Under the pieces are notes generated by a model, which worked only from the letters and a program-made list of their open reading frames with translations, searched no databases and was not told the DNA's origin. Positions 1-5,548 of a stretch of DNA of 5,693 nt are shown here, piece after piece. Source of the DNA: Spirochaetia bacterium (lineage in GTDB: Bacteria > Spirochaetota > Spirochaetia > PWKH01); contig SKXS01000147.1 of NCBI GenBank assembly GCA_007128345.1, positions 1-5,693 on the forward strand, written 5' to 3'. The translations under genes and the position numbers were made by a program. Numbering within the stretch: position 1 is the stretch's first letter; each line of letters begins with the position of its first letter.

Positions 1-586
1 CGGCTCCGTCAAAGATCACGAAGAGAGTCTCACCAGCTTTGGAAATGCGCTCATCAGAACTGATCTTCAGGTAGGAAATACCGATACCGAAAGCGATCGC
101 AAAGAAAATCACCGGAAGAACCGCGCCGGCTGCGAGAGATGCAAAGGGGTTGGTCGGTACGATATTGAGCAGCGTATCGCGAAGCGCCGGCTGCTGGAGA
201 GCGCGACCCGCTACATCAGCGGTACCGGTCAACGCGAGACCCGCGCCTGGCTGGAAAATGTTGGCCGCTATCAGGCCGAGTGTTACCGCAAAGGCAGAAG
301 TAAACAGGTAGAACAATACAATCTTGATACCTACTTTACCAAGCTCCGCCGGACTGATACTGGCGGATCCCATGACCAGGGTGGCAAAGATAACCGGCAT
401 CACGATCATCTGGAGTAAGCGCACGAACAAAGAGCCAAAGGGCGCCACCCACATAATCGAATCACCGGCGATCAAACCGACGATTGCACCAAGAACGAGA
501 CCGATCAGAATTCGCATGAGCAGATTGGACTTAAAATACCAGTCCATTCTGCCACGTTTCGGTTCAGAAGGCTTCTGTTCTGACAT
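1..586 (-). CDS. Dicarboxylate/amino acid:cation symporter (DAACS family), 5' part, runs off left edge
   Basis: Only the first 195 codons are in the window; family members are about 400-450 residues. The product should be an inner-membrane secondary transporter that couples Na+ or H+ entry to uptake of glutamate/aspartate or C4-dicarboxylates. Seen in the translation: a charged N-tail, then hydrophobic segments at about residues 22-41, 50-73, 85-111 and 148-171. Segment 2 carries the family signature LLQMIVMPVIFATLVMG, and the stretch LLNIVPTNPFASLAAGAVLP matches the conserved 'vPtNpf..l' region before TM4. The serine-rich re-entrant loop and substrate-binding C-terminal half lie outside, so substrate cannot be called (GltP-, DctA- or SstT-like are all open). 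The ATG start (584-586) is supported by AAGGAG (595-600) at 8-nt spacing. The gene is preceded by its own probable promoter and a structured leader. Confidence 0.93.
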   Translation of the reverse strand, partial: MSEQKPSEPKRGRMDWYFKSNLLMRILIGLVLGAIVGLIAGDSIMWVAPFGSLFVRLLQMIVMPVIFATLVMGSASISPAELGKVGIKIVLFYLFTSAFAVTLGLIAANIFQPGAGLALTGTADVAGRALQQPALRDTLLNIVPTNPFASLAAGAVLPVIFFAIAFGIGISYLKISSDERISKAGETLFVIFDGA

Positions 587-625
587 GTGTTAATCTCCTT
601 TTTAAACGAATAATGTACGGCAACT

Positions 626-672
626 TTATGGTATGGTTGAATGCATAGGACAAGCCTCCTTATTCCTGTCCT
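626..672 (-). promoter_or_regulatory. Structured leader with mini-ORF upstream of the symporter
   Basis: On the minus strand AGGACAGG (665-672) can pair with CTTGTCCT (647-654) in an 8-bp stem with one G-U pair. The 10-nt loop contains a perfect AGGAGG (655-660). Eight bases after that Shine-Dalgarno an ATG (644-646) opens a six-codon reading frame, MHSTIP, ending in TAA (626-628), 39 bases before the symporter start. The predicted transcription start falls at about the first base of the hairpin. This could be a leader peptide/translation control element or a 5'-stabilising hairpin. The structure is seen; the function is inferred. Confidence 0.4.
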
Positions 673-679
673 GATTTTA

Positions 680-708
680 GATTAATACCACTTGTAATCA
701 GCTGTCAA
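680..708 (-). promoter_or_regulatory. Probable sigma70-type promoter of the symporter
   Basis: A perfect -35 hexamer TTGACA reads on the minus strand at 703-708. At 17-nt spacing the -10 is a poor TTAATC (680-685), with TAATCT at 18 nt as an alternative; both are weak matches, so the -10 is uncertain. Transcription would begin near 672. Confidence 0.45.
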
Positions 709-732
709 TCATAAAGTTAACTAAATTTATGA
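709..732. repeat. AT-rich inverted repeat upstream of the symporter -35
   Basis: TCATAAA (709-715) and TTTATGA (726-732) are perfect 7-bp arms around a 10-nt AT-rich spacer. The repeat abuts the TTGACA of the symporter promoter and ends 8 bases short of the hydrolase stop codon. It may be an activator/repressor site or an UP-like element. It lacks a GC-rich stem and T-run, so it does not look like a terminator for the hydrolase. Confidence 0.35.
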
Positions 733-739
733 ATGCTGA

Positions 740-1474
740 TCAATCGGGTTCAGTCAGGTTTGTCTGAGGGAGCGAATCGAGAAATTCTGCCAGCGCCCGC
801 ACGATTGCCTGATGCTGATCTTCCTCAGTGATGGATGCTTCGCCGTCATCCTTCTGAAGGCCGTAGGAACCGAACTGGGCATGGTTGCCTCCAGCGATGA
901 GGTGGTATTGTGTATGTGCGGGAAGTAGCTCCCGGCGTTCGTCTATGTCGCTGACAGCTGCAAGTCCGTCCAGTTCAGCGTAAAGAGAAAGGACGGGTAT
1001 GGATGCATCGGCCAGGGAGCGGCTTTTAGCAGGGTATGAGGCCATGAGTACGAGGGCGGAGAATGCGTCAGGTTCGCGATGCACCAGCCATGCTGCCATA
1101 GCTCCTCCCAACGAGTGGCCGGCAATGACCCATTGGTGCACGCCGGGCACCGTATTCCGTGCCTCGAGCCCCCGGGATATGCCGAGAACTGCCAGGTCAA
1201 AGGGCATGGAAACGATAACCGCAGGGTGTCCGCGCTCCACAAGCTTACCGAGCATGACGGCATAGCTTTCAAGTGACACCCTTCCTCCTGGGTAGAAGAT
1301 GATCCCAGGCTCTTTCAGTGTAGCATGTTCCGGCGGGAGCAGGACCATATACTTTGAATCCCTGGACATACGAAGCTCGTCCCCAGGCAGGGCGACAGCC
1401 TGGTAGCTGCTGCATCCTGAAAGCAGGCCAAATATGATCAAGAGAGCAATGAATGACGCGGAGGCAAATTTCAT
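740..1474 (-). CDS. Lipoprotein alpha/beta-hydrolase (Abhydrolase_5-like)
   Basis: The 244-residue product starts with a lipoprotein signal peptide: MK, a hydrophobic core, and lipobox LLSGC with the acylated Cys at residue 21. It is therefore probably membrane-anchored and outside the cytoplasm. The rest is an alpha/beta-hydrolase: a YPGG oxyanion-type turn at 61-64, the nucleophile elbow GHSLGG with Ser121, an acid in LYAELDG (Asp169), and His198 in GGNHAQFGSYG. The tail 'NHAQFG.YG.Q..DG.A.I....Q' is a signature I associate with a small bacterial family of unknown substrate (esterase-like). The frame is open back to an ATG at 1547-1549, but that would put 25 extra residues before the signal peptide and would overlap the divergent promoter. 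I chose the ATG at 1472-1474; no strong Shine-Dalgarno decides it, and an ATG five codons upstream is possible. It is divergent from the HAD gene. Confidence 0.85.
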   Translation of the reverse strand: MKFASASFIALLIIFGLLSGCSSYQAVALPGDELRMSRDSKYMVLLPPEHATLKEPGIIFYPGGRVSLESYAVMLGKLVERGHPAVIVSMPFDLAVLGISRGLEARNTVPGVHQWVIAGHSLGGAMAAWLVHREPDAFSALVLMASYPAKSRSLADASIPVLSLYAELDGLAAVSDIDERRELLPAHTQYHLIAGGNHAQFGSYGLQKDDGEASITEEDQHQAIVRALAEFLDSLPQTNLTEPD

Positions 1475-1496
1475 ATACATAATATACATCCAAAAG

Positions 1497-1513
1497 ATCT
1501 GTACTGTACAGAT
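1497..1513. promoter_or_regulatory. Perfect 17-bp palindrome, candidate operator
   Basis: ATCTGTAC-T-GTACAGAT has 8-bp arms around one central base. It lies between the divergent hydrolase and HAD genes, 23 bases upstream of the hydrolase start and 15 bases upstream of the HAD -35. The size and symmetry fit a dimeric repressor/activator site. It does not match the classical LexA spacing (CTGT-N8-ACAG). Confidence 0.45.
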
Positions 1514-1528
1514 ATTTGGTGAACCGAG

Positions 1529-1557
1529 TTGAATCGCGACGGAGCTCATGGTAGAAT
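1529..1557 (+). promoter_or_regulatory. Promoter of the HAD phosphatase gene
   Basis: TTGAAT (1529-1534), a 17-nt spacer and TAGAAT (1552-1557) match the sigma70 consensus at 4/6 and 5/6. Transcription would begin near 1564. This argues against the in-frame ATG at 1548, which would lie inside the promoter, and supports a start at 1599 or 1617. Confidence 0.6.
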
Positions 1558-1598
1558 GGGCCCCTGCAGATTTGCAGTATGCGCGTGAGGAGGGTTAT

Positions 1599-2381
1599 GT
1601 GGACGTCAGGGAAATTATGAATGAGAAACAATGTTTTGTCCTCGATATGGACGGAACCTTCTACTTAGGCAGCAGAATACTTGAGGGTTCCCTGGATTTT
1701 ATTTCGGAACTTACCAGGCGGGGGAAGCAGTTCATATTCTTTACCAATAACTCTTCGAAAAACTCCCGGGCATATGTGGATAAACTCGCACGTATGGGAT
1801 GCCGGGTTACCGAAAGTCAAGTGGTCACATCGGGTGATGTGACTGCCTGCTACCTCCAGCGGCACTACCCTGACAGCAGCGTATACCTTGTGGGAACTGC
1901 AGTGCTGAAAGCGGACTTCCGTCAGCGTGGAATCAAGCTGGTGGATCAGAATCCCGATATCGTAGTCGTTGCATTCGACACAGGGCTCACCTATGACGAT
2001 CTGTCCCAGGCGTGCAGGTTTATCAGGGAGGGGAGCCTCTTTTTGGCCACTCATCCGGACCTCAACTGTCCGACTGAGGATGGATTCATCCCCGACTGCG
2101 GAGCAGTGTGCGCCTGCATCACCGCATCAACACAGGTGACGCCTAAGTACCTGGGCAAGCCCAACCGGGAGACAGTGGACTACCTGCTTGAGCACCTGCA
2201 GTGCGCCCCTGAGGAACTCGTGCTCATCGGCGATCGTCTCTATACAGAGATAGCCATGGGTGTCATGCACGGCATTGATACGGTGCTGGTGCTTTCAGGG
2301 GAGACCACGCTCTCAGACCTGAAAGAGTCCAAGGTTCAGCCTGCCTGCACAGCAGGTTCGCTGGCCGATATGATCCGCTGA
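1599..2381 (+). CDS. HAD-superfamily subclass IIA phosphatase (NagD/AraL-like)
   Basis: This is a predicted cytoplasmic phosphatase acting on small phosphorylated metabolites such as sugar phosphates, nucleotides or phosphoglycolate. In the 260-residue product, motif I is DMDGT (nucleophile Asp16, acid/base Asp18). Motif II is FFTNNSSKN (Thr49), motif III is Lys187 in YLGKPN, and motif IV is GDRLYTEIAMG (Asp212). The C2-type cap lies between motifs II and III. In motif IV the second acid is Glu217 where GDRLYTD is more usual; this conservative change should keep Mg2+ binding. Start choice: GTG at 1599 has the strong GAGGAGGG (1587-1594) just upstream. ATG at 1617 is the alternative (254 residues, weaker AGGGA at 4-nt spacing). 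The length is typical of the family. It has its own promoter and is divergent from the hydrolase; no clear terminator follows. Confidence 0.92.
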   Translation: MDVREIMNEKQCFVLDMDGTFYLGSRILEGSLDFISELTRRGKQFIFFTNNSSKNSRAYVDKLARMGCRVTESQVVTSGDVTACYLQRHYPDSSVYLVGTAVLKADFRQRGIKLVDQNPDIVVVAFDTGLTYDDLSQACRFIREGSLFLATHPDLNCPTEDGFIPDCGAVCACITASTQVTPKYLGKPNRETVDYLLEHLQCAPEELVLIGDRLYTEIAMGVMHGIDTVLVLSGETTLSDLKESKVQPACTAGSLADMIR

Positions 2382-2635
2382 CTGCACCTGGTATGCTTCA
2401 CCTGCCTAAAACGCAGGATCCAGGCGGGGCAAACCGGCATGTTGAGGATATTTTCATGTCAGGTCTCTTCGGCAGCGTTCACATGTCTATCCAGCTTGAA
2501 GTCAGTGTGCAATCTCCCTGGCATATCCTCCTATAAATTTCAGCGGGGTTTTGTACAGAGAAGCTTTTCCTTATATGTACGGTCACTTTCCAAAGGGAGC
2601 GCAGCAGGCACTTTCAAGAATGCACGCAGCGGTTC
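2382..2635. other. Intergenic region without a credible gene
   Basis: No reading frame here has both a good ribosome site and recognisable protein. Just after the HAD stop, CCTGCCT (2402-2408) can pair with AGGCGGG in a short 7-bp hairpin without a T-run, so it is at best a weak transcription end. The rest shows no clear repeat or RNA gene. Confidence 0.5.
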
Positions 2636-2664
2636 TTGACTTTTTTCCATTAAATGGAGATATT
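2636..2664 (+). promoter_or_regulatory. Promoter of the thrS T-box leader
   Basis: TTGACT (2636-2641), a 17-nt spacer and GATATT (2659-2664) match the sigma70 consensus at 5/6 and 4/6. Transcription would begin near 2671, about 70 bases before the T-box Stem I base. The spacer contains a perfect 13-bp palindrome (TCCATT-A-AATGGA, 2646-2658) that could be an operator for a second layer of control. Confidence 0.6.
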
Positions 2665-2966
2665 TACCCATAAGGTTGCTCTATGGTGCCGGGGATGCTG
2701 TCCTGCGGCGTAACTGCATGGAGTGATTTACGGAAAGTAAAAGCTGAGACGGAGACGAGTAGGGAGTGCAGATGCTTCCAGAGAGAGGGCCCGGTGCATA
2801 TATGCCAGGTTGGAAGGCCCTCAGCAGGCTCCTCCCGAATACCCCTCCCGAGCTGCAAGGTCGAACGGTTGAACTTGGTCAATCCAGGGACTGCTGAGTA
2901 GGCCTTGCCGTATTCCGGCGTAAACGGGACAATGAAGGTGCCGCTGCTGCGTATGCAGGTGCGGAA

Positions 2967-3019
2967 GTAAGGTGGAACCGCGGAGAACGCTGAAGAGCCC
3001 TTGCGTTTTTCGTCCTTAC
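2967..3019 (+). promoter_or_regulatory. T-box antiterminator
   Basis: Helix A1 is GTAAGG (2967-2972) with CCTTAC (3014-3019). The 7-nt bulge UGGAACC (2973-2979) is the site that binds the tRNA acceptor end. Helix A2 is GCGGAGAACGC (2980-2990) with GCGTTTTTCGT (3003-3013), with a few G-U pairs, closing a 12-nt loop. The 3' strand is shared with the terminator's 5' arm, so the two folds exclude each other. UGGA predicts pairing to a 3' end UCCA, i.e. a U73 discriminator in the tRNA. Confidence 0.9.
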
Positions 3020-3085
3020 CAGATGGTCATGTGTCATACAGACAGGTGATGATGGTGGTACGGACGGATAGCGTGAGGGTTTTTT
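2998..3085 (+). terminator. Intrinsic terminator of the T-box switch
   Basis: The 18-base arm 2998-3015 pairs with 3062-3079 (17 pairs including several G-U, one T-T mismatch). The stem continues past one mismatch with TACC (3017-3020) and GGTA (3057-3060). Six T residues follow (3080-3085). The 36-nt apical part can fold further through TGTC (3032-3035) and GACA (3041-3044). It ends 29 bases before the thrS ATG. Confidence 0.9.
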
Positions 3086-3114
3086 CTATGTATTGAGGAG
3101 GAGCAGGAATATAT

Positions 3115-4848
3115 ATGGCTAATAACGAGTTACTGGAAAAGATCAGGCATTCGGTCTCACATGTCATGGCTGAGGCGGTGCTGCAGATGTTTCCGTCAGC
3201 ACAGATTGCCATCGGGCCGTCAATTGATAACGGATTCTACTATGACTTTGACCTTCCCAGGCCGCTGAAGCAGGAGGACCTTGAGGAAATCACTGAGCGT
3301 ATGCGGGATATCATGCGGGAGGGAAAACCGTTTGAGAGGGCAGTGGTCTCCAGAAGCGAGGCTGAGAAGCTCTTCAGGGACCAGACATACAAACTTGAGC
3401 TCATCCGTGCCATTCCGGAGGATGAGGATGTTTCGATATACACCCAGGGAGCGTTTACCGACTTGTGTCGTGGCCCCCATGTGGAATCGACAAAGCAGCT
3501 CAATGCCCAGGCGTTCAAGCTCCTCTCCATTGCAGGCGCATACTGGCGGGGGAAAGAGACCAACCCCATGCTCACTAGGATTTACGGAACAGCATGGGAG
3601 TCTCCAAAAGAGCTCAGGCTCTATCTCAAGCATCTTGAAGACATTGAGAAGCGGGACCATAGAAAGCTGGGGCGAGAGTTGGACCTCTTTTCACTCCATG
3701 AAGAAGCGGGGCCCGGGCTAGTGTACTGGCATCCCAAGGGAATGCGCGTACGCCTGGCGATAGAGGATTTCTGGCGGGATGCCCATTACCGCAACGGCTA
3801 CGACATGGTGGCATCCCCCCATGTAGGCAAGGCATGGCTCTGGGATACTTCAGGGCATCTTGATTTCTACAAAGAGGGGATGTACCCGCCCATGGTGATG
3901 GATAAGGCTGACTACTATGTGAAGCCCATGAACTGCCCCTTCCATATCATGATCTACAACAATACGAAGCACTCCTATCGGGAGCTGCCGTACCGATGGG
4001 CTGAGCTGGGTACGGTCTATCGTTATGAAAAGGCTGGGGTCCTCCATGGTCTGCTGAGGGTGAGGGGATTTACCCAGGATGACGCGCACATTATCTGCAC
4101 TCCCGAGCAGATGGAGGATGAGATCCTGGAAGTGCTGCGTTTTTCACTCTACATGCTCCGTTCGTTCGGATTTGAGGAGATCAAGGCATACCTCTCAACC
4201 CGTCCCGAGGAGTCCGTAGGGACGGAGGAGAAGTGGACCTCGGCAGCGGAATCGCTGCGCAGAGCTATCGAGCGGGAAGGACTCTCCTATGAAGTTGACG
4301 AAGGAGGGGGTGCGTTCTACGGCCCTAAGATTGACCTCAAGATCAAGGATGCACTCGGCCGGGAGTGGCAGCTGACGACGATCCAGTTTGACTTCAACCT
4401 CCCCGAGCGGTTCAACATGGTATTCGTAGACAAAGACGGCAAAGAGAAGCAGCCCTATATGGTGCACCGTGCCCTCCTGGGATCCCTGGAGCGTTTCTTC
4501 GGTGTGCTCCTGGAGCACTACGCCGGAGCATTCCCTCCGTGGCTGGCACCCGAACAGGCACGCATCATTCCCGTTGCCGCGCCCTTTGAGTCCTATGCCA
4601 GGGATGTGGCAGACGTACTTACTGCCAGGGGCTTCAGGGTGAAGGCTGATCTGGGTGATGACCGGATGAATGCGAAGATACGCAATGCCCAGCAGGAAAA
4701 AATTCCCTACATGCTCATCGTGGGTGAACGTGAAGAGGCAGACAGGACTGTGGCAGTACGGATGCGAAGCGGGACACAGGAGAACGGCATAGCCCTTGAA
4801 GCGTTTGCGCAGATGCTTGCCGAACAGGTCGAGCAGAAAACTCGGTAG
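3115..4848 (+). CDS. thrS: Threonine--tRNA ligase lacking the TGS domain
   Basis: This class II synthetase charges tRNA-Thr with threonine in the cytoplasm. In the 577-residue product, the editing (SAD) domain comes first: HxxxH at His12/His16 and DLCRGPH with Cys118/His122. The catalytic core follows: motif 1 around 211-236, motif 2 RVRGFTQDDAH (315-325), and motif 3 HRALLGSLERF (451-461). Zinc ligands Cys274 (MNCP), His325 and His451 are all present. The anticodon-binding domain covers about 482-575. Full-length enzymes are about 640 residues; the roughly 60-residue N-terminal TGS domain is absent. This is genuine: an in-frame TGA lies at 3094-3096 and the terminator stem immediately upstream, so no longer start exists. 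Ribosome binding uses AGGA (3105-3108) or GAGGAGG (3095-3101). It is controlled by the T-box and followed after 23 bases by the M32 peptidase start. Confidence 0.98.
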   Translation: MANNELLEKIRHSVSHVMAEAVLQMFPSAQIAIGPSIDNGFYYDFDLPRPLKQEDLEEITERMRDIMREGKPFERAVVSRSEAEKLFRDQTYKLELIRAIPEDEDVSIYTQGAFTDLCRGPHVESTKQLNAQAFKLLSIAGAYWRGKETNPMLTRIYGTAWESPKELRLYLKHLEDIEKRDHRKLGRELDLFSLHEEAGPGLVYWHPKGMRVRLAIEDFWRDAHYRNGYDMVASPHVGKAWLWDTSGHLDFYKEGMYPPMVMDKADYYVKPMNCPFHIMIYNNTKHSYRELPYRWAELGTVYRYEKAGVLHGLLRVRGFTQDDAHIICTPEQMEDEILEVLRFSLYMLRSFGFEEIKAYLSTRPEESVGTEEKWTSAAESLRRAIEREGLSYEVDEGGGAFYGPKIDLKIKDALGREWQLTTIQFDFNLPERFNMVFVDKDGKEKQPYMVHRALLGSLERFFGVLLEHYAGAFPPWLAPEQARIIPVAAPFESYARDVADVLTARGFRVKADLGDDRMNAKIRNAQQEKIPYMLIVGEREEADRTVAVRMRSGTQENGIALEAFAQMLAEQVEQKTR

Positions 4849-4871
4849 TTCGAACAACATAGGAGGAAGTA

Positions 4872-5111
4872 ATGATGGACAATGCACTGAAGGCACTGAA
4901 GAGCCGAGACAGGGAAATGGTGCTTCTGGAGCACATCATCGCGGTTCTGCACTGGGATCAGGAGACCGGGATGCCGGAAGCTGCGGTCAATGAGCGGGCG
5001 GATCAGCTGAGCATGCTCAACGGTCTGCTCCATGAGAAGGTAACCGACAGCGATCTCGGCTCGATTCTCAACGACCTGGGTGCATCGGATGCTCATCCTC
5101 TGGGGGATTGA
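4872..5111 (+). pseudogene. M32 carboxypeptidase, N-terminal fragment only
   Basis: M32 (carboxypeptidase Taq-type) enzymes are cytoplasmic zinc metallocarboxypeptidases of about 500 residues. The first 79 residues here fit the family start: a helical N-terminus with LLEHIIAVLHWDQETGMP (18-35), an RADQL element (42-46) and LLHEKVTD (52-59). The frame then meets TGA (5109-5111), long before the HEXXH zinc site, and no continuation of M32 sequence exists in any frame downstream. From about 5094 the DNA instead encodes pyruvate kinase in another frame. The start is well supported by AGGAGG (4861-4866) before tandem ATGs at 4872 and 4875. The gene starts 23 bases after thrS, so it was probably co-transcribed. 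Either a real deletion product or an assembly join; the peptide cannot be an active peptidase. Confidence 0.82.
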
Positions 5112-5286
5112 ACCATTCCTCCTACAATTTTCCGAGGATATGGAGAGCACCGTGGAGGACGCGCTCCGCATCCTTTTGGAAAGATCATGGGTGAACCCCG
5201 GAGATTCCTTGGTCTTTGTCTCCAACGTTTTCGCCAGAAACCGCCTCGTCGACACCATACAATTGCGGAAAGCCGGCGAATCTTGA
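5095..5286 (+). pseudogene. pyk: Pyruvate kinase, C-terminal fragment
   Basis: The last 63 codons read as the end of a pyruvate kinase. They have an ILWGIEPFLL strand as in the family's 'l.WGv.P.l' region, then a helix EDALRILLERSW. NPGDSLVFVSNV follows (the usual 'kpGD.vv..sg' strand), then a C-terminal VDTIQLRKAGE ending at TGA (5284-5286). Pyruvate kinase makes pyruvate and ATP from phosphoenolpyruvate and ADP and is about 470-590 residues long. Everything before this C-terminal domain is missing and replaced by the M32 peptidase start in a different frame. An in-frame ATG at 5080 exists but has no clear Shine-Dalgarno and would sit inside M32 sequence. The assignment rests on a short stretch recalled from the family, so it is good but not certain. 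Confidence 0.7.
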
Positions 5287-5366
5287 ACCCGGCGGAGACG
5301 CGAGCAATGAGGAGGCCAGTTCATTTACCTTTTCCACCAGCGCATGGCTCGCGGCGCCGCCGGCCC
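5286..5366. repeat. Palindromic repeat, copy 1
   Basis: This 81-bp unit matches the second copy at 67 of 81 positions without gaps by manual alignment. Its arms CCGGCGGAGACGCGAGC (5289-5305) and GCTCGCGGCGCCGCCGG (5347-5363) pair with two mismatches. It begins at the last base of the pyruvate kinase stop codon and lies before a terminator. Confidence 0.85.
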
Positions 5367-5376
5367 CTTACTCCTC

Positions 5377-5406
5377 AAATCCTGCGCTCTTCACGCAGGA
5401 TTTTTT
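5377..5406 (+). terminator. Intrinsic terminator downstream of the pyruvate kinase fragment
   Basis: AAATCCTGCG (5377-5386) and CGCAGGATTT (5394-5403) form a 10-bp perfect stem with a 7-nt loop, followed by six T residues (5401-5406). The direction fits transcription from pyk on the plus strand. Confidence 0.85.
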
Positions 5407-5548
5407 GCTGACTCCTCCCACGCCTCAATCCATAAGGGATCCAAGGCGACAACGCCCCAGTCCAACTTTTGAAATAGCCCCTCTAACAAACCCTGTTTTG
5501 CGGACATGTCACGCCGTAATGCAATGTAGGCGGAGGCAAAACAATAGA
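5407..5548. other. Spacer between the two repeats, no convincing gene
   Basis: A minus-strand frame (5391-5588) spans this spacer, starts inside repeat copy 2 and stops inside the terminator stem. An internal ATG with a peptide of about 38 residues (MSAKQGLLEG... to ...ESAKNPA) has a protein-like composition, but I recognise no family and see no Shine-Dalgarno. It may be a piece of a larger interspersed element. Confidence 0.35.

Larger units (their letters stand above)
2735..3085 (+). promoter_or_regulatory. T-box riboswitch (tRNA-Thr sensing) controlling thrS
   Basis: This cis-acting leader RNA reads the charging state of a tRNA. Stem I runs from about 2742 to 2854: AGCT (2742-2745) pairs with AGCT (2851-2854). 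The loop-E strand AGTA (2758-2761) faces GAA (2837-2839), and GGGAG (2762-2766) pairs with CTCCC (2832-2836) above it. One base after GAA lies the specifier ACC (2841-2843), a threonine codon in the canonical 'GAA-N-codon' position. The distal part contains an AGAGA/GGUG-type region with GAGGGCC (2785-2791) pairing to GGCCCTC (2816-2822). A Stem III-like hairpin follows at about 2913-2948. The T-box core AAGGTGGAACCGCGG is at 2969-2983. Uncharged tRNA-Thr should stabilise the antiterminator and allow thrS transcription. Confidence 0.95.

Noticed and set aside
324..593. Plus-strand 89-codon frame
   Set aside because: It is antisense to the symporter gene, which has family motifs and a strong ribosome site; no homology features in the plus-strand frame.
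1548..1598. Upstream ATG (1548) as start of the HAD gene
   Set aside because: It lies just before and within the -10 region of a good promoter, and would add residues ahead of the typical family N-terminus.
2459..2524. Minus-strand 21-codon frame with AGGAGG upstream
   Set aside because: The Shine-Dalgarno is only 2 bases from the ATG, too close to work well, and the peptide resembles nothing I know.
2439..2639. Plus-strand 66-codon frame in the gap before thrS
   Set aside because: No ribosome site, unusual composition, and it runs up to the thrS promoter; no recognisable protein.
4707..5324. Long minus-strand frame opposite thrS end and the M32/pyk region
   Set aside because: It is a shadow of three plus-strand coding segments with clear family motifs.
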